Assembly: GCF_032452875.1 (NCBI RefSeq)
Contig: NC_083890.1
Location: 47,688,483-47,752,482, forward strand
Reading direction: 5' to 3'
DNA: 64,000 bases
Source of the DNA: Bos javanicus
Lineage: Eukaryota; Chordata; Mammalia; Artiodactyla; Bovidae
Below, piece by piece: positions 34,418 through 44,300 of the stretch. Both the position numbers and the translations under genes were made by a program. Within the stretch, counting starts at the first letter, position 1, and each line of letters starts with the position of its first letter. The notes beneath the pieces were generated by a model that searched no databases, was not told the origin of the DNA, and saw only the letters and a list, made by a program, of their open reading frames with translations.

Positions 34418-35275
34418 ATGCAAAACAATGATATTCTGTTGTTTTATCTTCATTTATTAGCTCAGTTCAGTTCAGTTGAGTCGCTTAGTCGTGTCCGACT
34501 CTTTGCGACCCCATGAATCGCAGCACGCCAGGCCTCCCTGTCCATCACCAACTCCCAGAGTTCACCCAGACTCACGTACATCGAGTCAGTGATGCCATCC
34601 AGCCATCTCATCCTCTGTCGTCCCCTTCTCCTCCTGCCCCCAATCCCTCCTAGCATCAGAATCTTTTCCAATGAGTCAACTCTTCACATGAGGTGGCCAA
34701 AGTACTGGAGTTTCAGCTTTAGCATCATTCTTTCCAAAGAAACCCCAGGGCTGATTGCCTTCAGAATGGACTGGTTGGATTTCCTTGCAGTCCAAGGGAC
34801 TCTCAAGAGTCTTCTCCAACACCACAGTTCAAAAGCATCAATTCTTCGGCACTCAGCCTTCTTCACAGTCCAACTCTCACATCCATACATGACCACTGGA
34901 AAAACCATAGCCTTGACTAGCTGGACCTTTGTTGGCAATGTCTCTGCTTTTGAATATGCTATCTAGGTTGGTCATAACTTTCCTTCCAAGGAATAAGCGT
35001 CTTTTAATTTCATGGCTGCAGTCACCATCCACAGTGATTTTGGAGCCCAGAAAAATAAAGTCTAACACTGTTTCCCCATCTATTTCTCATGAAATGATGG
35101 GACTGGATGCCATGATCTTAGTTTTCTGAATGTTGAGCTTTAAGCCAACTTTTTCACTCTCCTCTTTCACTTTCATCAGGAGGCTTTTGTGTTCCTCTTC
35201 ACTTTCTGCCATAAGGGTGGTGTCATCTGCATATCTGAGGTTATTGATATTTCTCCTGGCAATCTTGATTCCAGC

Positions 35276-36089
35276 TTATGCTTCTTCCAGTCCAGCATTT
35301 TTCATGATGTACTCTGCATAGAAGTTAAATAAGCAGGGTGACAATATACAGCCTTGACGTACTCCTTTTCCTATTTGGAACCAGTCTGTTGTCCCATGTC
35401 CAGTTCTAACTGTTGCTTCCTGACCTGCATACAAATTTCTCAAGAGGCAGATCAGGTGGTCTGGTATTCCCATCTCTTTCAGAATTTTCCACAGTTTATT
35501 GTGATCCACACAGTCAAAGGCTTTGGCATAGTCAATGAAGCAGAAATAGATGTTTTTCTGGAACTCTTGCTTTTTCCACGATCCAGCAGATATTGGCAAT
35601 TTGATCTCTGGTTCCTCTGCCTTTTCTAAAACCAGCTTGAACATCAGGAAGTTCACAGTTCACATATTGCTGAAGCCTGGCTTGGAGAATTTTGAGCATT
35701 ACTTTACTAGCGTGTGAGATGAGTGCAATTGTGCAGTAGTATGAGCATTCTTTGGCATTGCCTTTCTTTGGGATTGGAATGAAAACTGACTTTTTCCAGT
35801 CCTGTGGCCACTGCTGAGTTTTCCAAATTTGTTGGCATATTGAGTGCAGCACTTTCACAGCATCATCTTTCAGGATTTGAAATAGCTCAACTGGAATTCC
35901 ATCACCTCCACTAGCTTTGTTCATAGTGATGCTTTCTAAGGCCCACTTGACTTCACATTCCAGGATGTCTGGCTCTGGGTCAGTGATCACACCATCGTGA
36001 TTATCTGGGTCATGAAGATCTTTTTTGTACAGTTCTTCTGTGTATTCTTGCCATCTCTTCTTAATATCTTCTGCTTCTGTTAGGTCCAT
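35276..36089 (-). pseudogene. BovB reverse transcriptase, frameshifted
   Basis: 36089-35532 and 35656-35276 encode successive parts (KASGGDGIPVELFQ, AGFRKGRGTRDQIAN; then YAKAFDCVDHNKLW, GVRQGCILSPCLF). They are one +1 shift apart because two bases are missing near 35575. Confidence 0.9.
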
Positions 36090-36152
36090 ACCATTTCTGT
36101 CCTATATCGAGCCCATCTTTGCATGAAATGTTCCCTTGGTATCTCTAAGTAT

Positions 36153-37646
36153 TTAGAGAAAATCCCTTGGTATTTTCTTGAAGAGATCTCTAGTCTTTCC
36201 CATTCTGTTGTTTTCCTCTATTTCTTTGCATTGATCACTGAGGAAGGCTTTCTTATCTCTTCTTGCTGTTCTTTGGAACTCTGCATTCAGATGCTTATAT
36301 CTTTCCTTTTCTTCTTTGCTTTTCACTTCTCTTCTTTTCACAGCTATTTGTAAGGCCTCCCCAGACAGCCATTTTGCTTTTTTGCATTTCTTTTCCATTG
36401 GGATGGTCTTGATCCCTGTCTCCTGTACAATGTCACAAACCTCATTCCATAGTTCATCAGGCACTCTATCTATCAGATCTAGGCCCTTAAATCTATTTCT
36501 CACTTCCACTGTATAATCATAAGGGATTTGATTTAGGTCATACCGGAATGGTCTAGTGGTTTTCCCTACTTTCTTCAATTTAAGTCTGAATTTGGCAATA
36601 AGGAGTTCATGATCTGAGCCACAGTCAGCTCCTGGTCTTGTTTTTGCTGACTGTATAGAGCTTCTCCATCTTTGGCTGCAAAGAATATAATCAATCTGAT
36701 TTCGGTGTTGACCATCTGGTGATGTCCATGTGTAGAGTCTTCTCTTGTGTTGTTGGAAGAGGGTGTTTGTTATGATCAGTGCATTTTCTTGGCAAAACTC
36801 TACTAGTCTTTGCCCTGCTTCATTCCGTATTCCAAGGCCAAATTTGCCTGTTACTCCAGGTGTTTCTTGACTTCCTACTTTTGCATTCCAGTCCCCTATA
36901 ATGAAAGGGACATCTTTTTTGGGTGTTAGTTCTAAAAGGTCTTGTAGGTCTTCATAGAACCATTCAACTTCAGCTTCTTCAGCGTTACTGGTTGGGACAT
37001 AGACTTGGATTACTGTGATATTGAATGGTTTGCCTTGGAAATGAACAGAGATCATTCTGTCGTTTTTGAGATTGCATCCAAGTACTGCATTTTGGACTCT
37101 CTTGTTGACCATTATGGCTATTCCATTTCTTCTGAGGGATTCCTGCCCTCAGCAGTAGTAGATATAATGGTCATCTGAGTTAAATTCACCCATTCCAGTC
37201 CATTTCAGTTCGCTGATTCCTAGAATGTCGACATTCACTCTTGCCATCTGGTGTTTGACCACTTCCAATTTGCCTTGATTCATGGACCTGACATTCCAGG
37301 TTCCTATGCAATATTGCTCTTTACAGCATCGGACCTTGCTTCTATCACCAGTCACATCCACAACTGGGTATTGTTTTTGCTTTGGCTCCATCCCTTCATT
37401 CTTTCTGGAGTTATTTCTCCACTGATCTCCAGTAGCATATTGGGCACCTACTGACCTGGGGAGTTCCTCTTTTAGTATCCTATCATTTTGCCTTTTCATA
37501 CTGTTCATGGGGTTCTCAAGGCAAGAATACTGAAGTGGTTTGCCATTCCCTTCTCCAGTGGACCACATTCTGTCAGATCTCTCCACCATGACCCGCCCAT
37601 CTTGGGTTGCCCCACGGGCATGGTTTAGTTTCATTGAGTTAGACAA
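36153..37646 (-). pseudogene. BovB endonuclease domain, one in-frame stop
   Basis: AP-type endonuclease domain of the RTE ORF. The frame from 37646 continues to 36153, interrupted only by TGA at 37151-37149. Motifs seen: GTWNVRSMN, ISELKWTG, IGDWNAKVG, GSDHELL. Retrotransposon protein, not a host gene. Confidence 0.88.
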
Positions 37647-37949
37647 GGCTGTGGTCCTAGTGTGATTAGATTGACTAGTTTTCTGTGAGTATGGTTTCAG
37701 TGTGTCTGCCCTCTGATGCCCTCTTGCAACACCTACCGTCTTACTTGGGTTTCTCTTACCTTGGGCGTGGGGTATCTCTTCACGGCTGTTCCAGCAAAGC
37801 GCAGCCGCTGCTCCTTACCTTGGATGAGGGGTATCTCCTCACCGCCGCCCTTCCTGACCTTCAACATGGGATAGCTCCTCTAGGCCCTCCTGCGCCTGCG
37901 CAGCCACGGCTCCTTGGGCATAGCTGGAACACTTTTATACAGAGAAACT

Positions 37950-38045
37950 TCTGGGACTTCCTTGGTGGTCTAGTAGTTAAGATTCTGCACTCCCAATATA
38001 GGGGGCTCGGTTCAATTCATGGTCAGGAAACTAGATCCCACATCT
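37950..38045 (+). mobile_element. CHR-2 SINE, tail lost
   Basis: GGGACTTCCTTGGTGGTCTA head, AACTAGATCCCACATCTG; the A-rich tail is absent. Confidence 0.8.
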
Positions 38046-38757
38046 GTTGGTATTAAGGTGAGAAAGTATGAGAGGAACATTAGACACCCCCCTTCCATGG
38101 CCAGCCCCCAAATACGTTCAAACAAGCAAACATTTTGTTTATATACCACAGTCAGCCCCGACAAATGGCCCTTCCAGGCAACAGTACAAAACTGCATTAG
38201 AGCGCAGTCACATTACAAAATTACAATGACAAAATTATAGTGGCACAAAAATACATGTTCCCTTTAAGGCAAAATTCTTGAAACACTGAAAAACTGGACA
38301 TCAGCACCAAAAGAAACCAGAGAGGATATCTAGCCCTTTGTATTATACTTGGGGAAACTGAGTCCCAGTAAGGTTACTTGCCTTCCTGGAGCGACACAAC
38401 TGGTTCATGCTAATGAGAAACCAGCATCTCTGACTCCTGAAGTCTGGTTTAAATGTGGCACCACGTGCTCTCTGTTCCATCTTAGAACCACTGCCTTGGT
38501 CAACCAATTTTATTCCCCAGTTACGCACATTCACAACAAAAGGAAGACTACCAGGGAAGAAAAGGAAATTCGAGGTAAAAATTCTTCAGAATTTGAAGGG
38601 AAGAAATAAACTTATAACTCCTCTAAAACAAACAGCTTTCTTTTAAAGTACAAAATCTATCTATAATATTTCAAATCAGAGTGCATATATTACAAAGGGA
38701 TGTTTCACCCATGTATCCAATCTACTCCTTATTTGGGTGCTGTCCTTTCTGATACCC
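38046..38757. other. Intergenic stretch with a MIR relic
   Basis: 38320-38450 holds antisense-like MIR text (TTGGGGAAACTGAGTCCCAG). Nothing else recognised. Confidence 0.45.
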
Positions 38758-38787
38758 TGTGTGCGTGCGTGTGTGTGTGTGTGTGTG
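38758..38787 (+). repeat. (TG)n microsatellite
   Basis: TGTGTGCGTGCG followed by uninterrupted TG units, next to the end of a Bov-tA. Confidence 0.9.
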
Positions 38788-38796
38788 CAAGCACAC

Positions 38797-39008
38797 ACTA
38801 AGTCATTTCAGTCGTGTCTGACTCTTGGTGACCCCATGGACTGTAGCCTGCCAGGCTCCTCTGCCCATGGGATTATCCAGGCAAGAATACTGGAGTGGTT
38901 TTGTGCCCTCCTCCAAGGAATCTTTCTGACCCAGGGAGTGAGCCCACATCTCTTATGTCTCCTGCATTGGCAGGCAGCTTCTTCATCACTAGCACCACCT
39001 GGGAAGCC
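38797..39008 (-). mobile_element. Bov-tA SINE
   Basis: TAAGTCATTTCAGTCGTGTC to the antisense head CACCACCTGGGAAGCCC. Confidence 0.9.
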
Positions 39009-39079
39009 CCTGATACTTCATACTAGAATTCAAATCAAACCTTTTAAAAATATGTTCATTTACTTGATTGCTCCAGGTC

Positions 39080-39204
39080 TTCCTTGAGGCATTCAAGATC
39101 TTTAGTTGCAGCATGTGGGGTCTAGTTCCCTGACCAGGAATCAAACCCAGGTCCCCAACATTGAGAGAGCAGAGTCTTAATCACTGGACCACCAGAGAAG
39201 GCCC
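39080..39204 (-). mobile_element. CHR-2 SINE
   Basis: GTTGCAGCATGTGGGGTCTA to AATCACTGGACCACCAGAGA. Confidence 0.8.
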
Positions 39205-39865
39205 TCAAATCTTAGATTAGGTGATTTAGATCTAGTCTTATTTTAACTATAGCACCCATTGGAATTAGATAATTGTAGAAATGTTTTAAATCTTTCATTA
39301 CAAGCAGTATACTTAAACACTGAAGAATACATGAGTGAATTTTATCAGAGGACTGGCCTTTTTGGAAGTAGAGAAATAGTCATTCAAGTCTCTATATAAG
39401 GAAAATAAGGATAATTAATGCCGAATAATCCACTTACTGGAATTTCCTTTGTCTTTTTTTTCTGTCTTTTTGGCCAAATTTTCTTTTCCTTACCTTTATT
39501 TCTGCTGCCAGAATTAACTCATTAAATATTTTAGGGTAGGGAGGGTGTCACACAGTGATAGCATTCCCCACTAGACTTCTGTATTTCTGACTTAGTGATC
39601 AACTATCTTGTAGCTCTTTTCCACTTCTCTCAGACTACTATACACATTGTTTATTCATTCGATAGTGTGGAAATTATCTTCAGTAATATTTTGGAAATAT
39701 TTGAGATTCAACATATACTACCCCCTTTTCTACTTTGAAGATGTAAGACTATAGCAACTTAGGAAGAGTAGGTTATGTGCATTGTTTATTTATATACCAA
39801 AGCTTCATAAATTTTATCACCACTGAATACATACACATAAGTTAAACATAAATATACATGTGCAC
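39205..39865. other. Intergenic stretch with no recognised feature
   Basis: AT-rich; nothing recognised. Confidence 0.4.
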
Positions 39866-40645
39866 GCTGTGCTCAGTCACTCAGTGGTGTCCAACTCTTG
39901 GGCCCCACGGACTCTGTAGCTTTCCAGGACAGAACCCATGAAATTAAAAGACGCTTACTCCTTGGAAGAAAAGCTATCATCAACCTAGACAGTATATTAA
40001 AAAGCAGAGACATTACTTTGTCAACCAAGGTCCATCTAGTCAAAGCTATGGTTTTTCTAGTAGTCATGTATAGATGTGAGAGTTGGACTATAAAGAAAGC
40101 TGAGCACCAAAGAATTGATGCTTTTGAACTGTGCTGTTGGAGAAAACTCTTAAGAGTCCCTTGGACTGCAAGGAGATCCAACCAGTCAATCCTAAAGGAA
40201 ATAAGCCCTGAGTACTCACTGGAAGGACAGATACTGAAGCTGAAACTCCGATACTTTAGCTACCTGATGCGAAGAACTGACCCACTGGAAAAGACCCTGA
40301 TGCTGGGAAAGATTGAAGGCAGGAGGAGAAGGGGATGACAGAGGATGAGATGGTTGGATGGCATCACCTACTCGATGGACATGAGAGTTTGATTAAACTT
40401 CGGGAGTTGGTGATGGACAGGGAAGCCTGGCATGTTGCAGTCCATGGTGTCACAAAGAGTAGGAGACAACTGAACAACTGAACTGAACTGTCCATTGGAT
40501 TTCTCAGGCAAGAATATTGGAGTGGGTTACCACTTCCTCCCCCAGGGGATCATCCCCACCCAGGTCCACCCCATCCAACCCAGGTCTCTTGCATCTCCTG
40601 CACTGGCAGGTGGATTCTTTACCACTAGGGCCACCTGGGAAACCA
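39866..40645 (-). mobile_element. Bov-tA SINE split by BovB
   Basis: Left part 39866-39932 (TGCTCAGTCACTCAGTGGTG, CACGGACTCTGTAGC); right part 40488-40645 (GGCAAGAATATTGGAGTGGG to the antisense head GGGCCACCTGGGAAACC). BovB lies between. Confidence 0.88.
39933..40487 (+). mobile_element. BovB LINE 3' part nested in Bov-tA
   Basis: CATGAAATTAAAAGACGCTT to (CTGAA)n. A 146-residue frame (39898-40338) reads the RT C-terminal region. No clear target-site duplication, and a few SINE bases are missing at the junction. Confidence 0.9.
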
Positions 40646-40705
40646 TAAATATACATAATACACATAAATATACATATACATAAATTTCATCACTATTACA
40701 TCTTA

Positions 40706-40972
40706 TGGAGAAGGCAATGGCACCCCACTCCAGTACTGTTGCCCGGAAAATCCCATGGATGGAGGAGCCTGGTAGGCTGCAGTCCATGGGGTCGCTAAGA
40801 GTCAGACACGACTGAGCGACTTCACTTTCACTTTTCACTTTCATGCATTGGAGAAGGAAATGGCAACCCACTCCAGTGTTCTTGCCTGGAGAATCCCATG
40901 GACGGAGAAGCCTGGTAGGCTGCAGTCCATGGGGTCGCACAGAGTCAGACACGACTGAAGCGACTTAGCAGC
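40706..40972 (+). mobile_element. Bov-A2 SINE with 11-bp target-site duplication
   Basis: ATTACATCTTA at 40695-40705 and 40973-40983. Complete two-unit element, ending GCGACTTAGCAGC; it lies 330 bp before the EEF1E1 start codon. Confidence 0.96.
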
Positions 40973-41139
40973 ATTACATCTTAGAGGTATTGTAAGTAAA
41001 GATCATTAAAACAAGTAAAGGCTGACTTTCTTGGGCTACGCAAATTACTGGACACTAACATACCCAGCGCTCTCTGAAAAATCTTTAAATTCAGAATTCT
41101 GCTGCTACCCCGGGTGCATCTCTGAGGCTGGCCAGCTTC

Positions 41140-41302
41140 TCTCCACCTGTCACACACCCCGCCTTCGGCCCCGCCCTCATTAACCCCGCCTCCTGCGTGT
41201 TGGCACGCCCCCTGAGTTCAGCCAATAGCCGGTGACGTTTGAGGGAGCGGGACGTCCCTCTCAGCCAATGCAGGAGATCCTTGCCGGGAGTTGTGCCGGA
41301 AG
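41140..41302 (+). promoter_or_regulatory. EEF1E1 TATA-less CpG-island promoter
   Basis: CpG-rich DNA directly upstream of the start codon. Visible elements: GC boxes at 41157, 41169-41176 and 41184; CCAAT boxes at 41222-41226 and 41265-41269; a CRE-like TGACG at 41233; an ETS motif CCGGAAG at 41296-41302; and a YY1-type AAGATGGCGGC at 41300-41310 overlapping the ATG. No TATA box. This is the usual arrangement of a housekeeping promoter. The transcription start is not visible from sequence alone but must lie within this region. Confidence 0.8.
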
Positions 41303-41389
41303 ATGGCGGCGGCCGCGGAGCTGACGCTGCTGGAGAAGTCTCTCGGGCTGAGTAAAGGGAACAAGTACAGCGCTCAGGGCGAGCGCCAG
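41303..41389 (+). CDS. EEF1E1: EEF1E1 coding exon 1
   Basis: 29 codons, from MAAAAELTLLEKS to QGERQ. The exon ends CAG followed by the donor GTGAGA, phase 0. It lies inside the CpG-rich promoter region. Confidence 0.96.
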
Positions 41390-44300
41390 GTGAGAAGCGG
41401 AGGCGGAGCTGGAGAGGGGGACGGGAGCGCGGCCGGGTAGGGCCGGGCCGGGCGGGGGAGGCTGCGGAGCGAGGATGCTGCCCGGCTTCTCCTCACGTGT
41501 CTGCGCTCCCAGTCTTCTGCGGCCCTGGCTCCCGGAGGGAGTTGAGGGAGCGGGAGGAATGCTCCGCTCGCCCCGAACTTTCCCTCCTGCCAAACTGTCA
41601 TCGTCGCGGTCTGGGAAAGCGAGGGGGTCCTCAGAGAGCCCTCGGGTTCCCGCTCTCGGAAGGCGGGGGGGTCCTCAGAGAGCCCTCGGGTTCCCGCTCT
41701 GGGAAAGGGAAGGGGTCCTCAGAGAGCCCTCAGGTAGAGCAGGCTGGAGGCCCCTCGTGTGCGTTCAGTGACAGCATTTAGTGTCAACAGTACCTTTCAT
41801 TCAGAATTCCGCATCGACCTCAGAGAGCAAACGGGGTGCGGGGTCCACCGTGCCAGGCCGGGGGGTACGGCGGTGGTCGAGGCTGCCGTGCCCCTCCCGT
41901 CCCCTCCGGAGGCTTCGTTTTCAGCTGAGTGGACACACATCGCAGCTATTTTGGTTACAGTACTGAAAAGTGCTGCATTGCGGCGTGGACGGCCGCAAGA
42001 TCCCTTAGTGGAGTCCTGTTCTAAGGTCTGATCAAGTTCCTTGTTCAACGTGCTGAGATCTGGGGGGAAGTTCCGCGGTCTGAGGTGACCTAGTGAGGCA
42101 TAGGAACTCAGATTTCTAAGGGCTTTGAAGGGCTTCTGTGTTTTATAAAGCGAAGTGGTTGCGCAGGAGGAATGACTGTGTTAGAGGAGGGGACTATAGG
42201 AAAACAACTTTGGATTATATAAGGTTTTTGCCCCTTGGGGATTTTTTTCTAGATGAACTTTTTTTTTTCTTCTGACTTCTTCGGTTCTCCTTTTTTTCCC
42301 TTCTTCTAACTTCTTCGGAAGAACCGAAGACTGCTTCATCTCCGAATCAGTCCTGTTGTAGTTTTTACAAGTTAGACTGAAGTCTAGAAAGGGTTTCCCA
42401 GGTGGCTCAGTGGTAAAGAACCCGCCTGCTAATGCAGGAGACTCTGGTTGGATCCCTGGGTCGGGAAGATCCCCTGGGATAGGAAATGGCAACCTACTTC
42501 TTGCCTGGAAAAATCTGTGAACAGAAAAGCCTGGCAGGCTACAGTCCACGGGATTGCGGAGAATCGCACACAGCTGAACACACTCACACAGGGTCAGACA
42601 TAGCTGAATCCACACACACAGAGAGTTGGACACAGCTGAACACACACACAGACACACACATGAGAAGATGTGTGACTTGCAGAAGACCAGCCCACTGACT
42701 GGAGCCAGAGAGACCTGCTTTTTCCTTTTTCTCCGGCCTCCAGCTGATTCCTCTTCTGCTGCTGCTTCTCTCTTAATTGGTTTGTTTGTTTTTTTTCCCC
42801 CACACGTTTGCCAAACATGAATCCTGCCTTCAGGGAGTTTACCATCCAGCATGAGAAAAAGTCATGGGGGCTCTTTTTAAGCAGAACAGAATAGTTACTG
42901 AGTGCAGGAAAGCGCTATTGATGAGTGTGAAAGAGAAAGTTAATTCTGACTATAAAAATGAGTTTGGAAACTTCTTGAAAAGTTGGTGTTTAAAGTGTAT
43001 AAAACTAATAAATTATGTAAGATTGGGTAATTTGAGGTAACAAGTAGAGCAATGTGATGGATGATGCAATACAAGGTAAACCCAGAATTATAGTTGGAGT
43101 CCCAGTTGTGAGGGTTGTGGAGTTCAAGGTGTGGTTTCTTATTTTAAACTTTTTTCTTTTTCTTTTTTTTTTAAGCAGAGGGCAGCTGTTGAAGTTTTCT
43201 ATTGATGTGTTTGGGGAAAGGGATGATGACCAACGATAAGATTCATTCATTTTTTGGGGGGAAGACAACTGACAGCAGTTAGCCAGCAGTAAGGCATTCT
43301 CTGCAATAATATCAATAATAATTAAAATTTCAAAACAACCCAGAAATGCAACTCTGGGAGAACCATTGTTATAGTACATCAGCACATTGAGATATTATTT
43401 ATGTAGCTATTGGAAGTGATTACTTTGAAGATCGTGGAACCTTAAGATGAATGTGAAATAGTACATGTCCCATGATTGCAACTGCATAAAGTTTGTCTGC
43501 TTAAACTGTGTGAACGAAAGAAAATGAACTTTGCAGCCAGTTGTACTTTATTGAAATCCTGACTCCCCCATCACAAACCTACCTGGTGACTTTGGTTCTT
43601 CATCTGTGAACTGAGGATGCAATTGCTTGCCTCTTACATCTTAGAAGATGTAGCGATTAGGTGAGAAAGTAACCAGGAATTTTTTGACTTCCTGTGATGC
43701 GGTTGTGGATAATTTATTTTTACAAATAGTTCTCTTTAGAATTGTCCTTTTCCTCCCACACTCAGCAATCGTGAGTTCTTTTCTTTCCCCTTTCTTTCTC
43801 TCCTCTCTGTTTCTTTCTTCCTTTCTCCCTCCTGCCCTCTCCCTCTTTCTCTTTTTTCCTGTTTCTTCCTTCCCTGCCTCCCTCCCACACTGGAAGCACA
43901 GTCTCTTTACCTACCATAAAGTGCTGGAGAGGGAAATGACAACTCACTCCAGTATTCTTGCCTGGAGAATCCCATGGACAGAGGAGCCTGGCAGGCTGCA
44001 GTCCACGGGGTCACAAGAGTCAGACACGACTCAGTGACTAAACCACCGCCATAAAGTGCACACCGTCACAGTCAGGGAATGGAACACTGGCAGCACCCTC
44101 AGCGAGCTTCATATGTTTACTTTTTAATGCATTTTTAAAGGAGATTATTGGTGATCTTAGAAGTGACGGTTTCGCTTAAGGGTAAAGGCAAAAGTGAGAG
44201 TTCAGGGAGCTAGCTAGTGAATGGAAATAGTGGTGAGGAAGGGGAAGCTAGAAGGCCTCTGGTTACTTCCTTTTTTGTTTAGGAGGTAACCTTTGAATCT

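Larger units (their letters stand above)
34461..37923 (-). mobile_element. Nearly full-length BovB LINE
   Basis: About 3.46 kb, close to the full element. Minus strand, 5' to 3': GC-rich 5' region with repeated CTTGGGCGTGGGG-like motifs (about 37923-37690); endonuclease start WNVRSMNQGKLE (near 37250); endonuclease body 37112-36153 with FIIGDWNAKVGSQ and GSDHELLIAKF; reverse transcriptase from 36089 with YAKAFDCVDH, GVRQGCILSP and YADD. Lesions: in-frame TGA at 37151-37149, TAA at 36155-36153 created by a 24-nt insertion, a 2-nt deletion near 35575, CAA to TAA at about 35276, and the shared TGA near 35085. No target-site duplication found. Confidence 0.93.

Noticed and set aside
41261..41601. 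Minus-strand frames across the EEF1E1 promoter, suggesting a divergent gene
   Set aside because: Antisense shadow of GC-rich DNA; no recognisable protein and no splice pattern.
41475..42048. Several overlapping frames just after EEF1E1 exon 1
   Set aside because: Expected in CpG-rich DNA with few stop codons; the 44-bp repeats shift the frame; no homology recognised.
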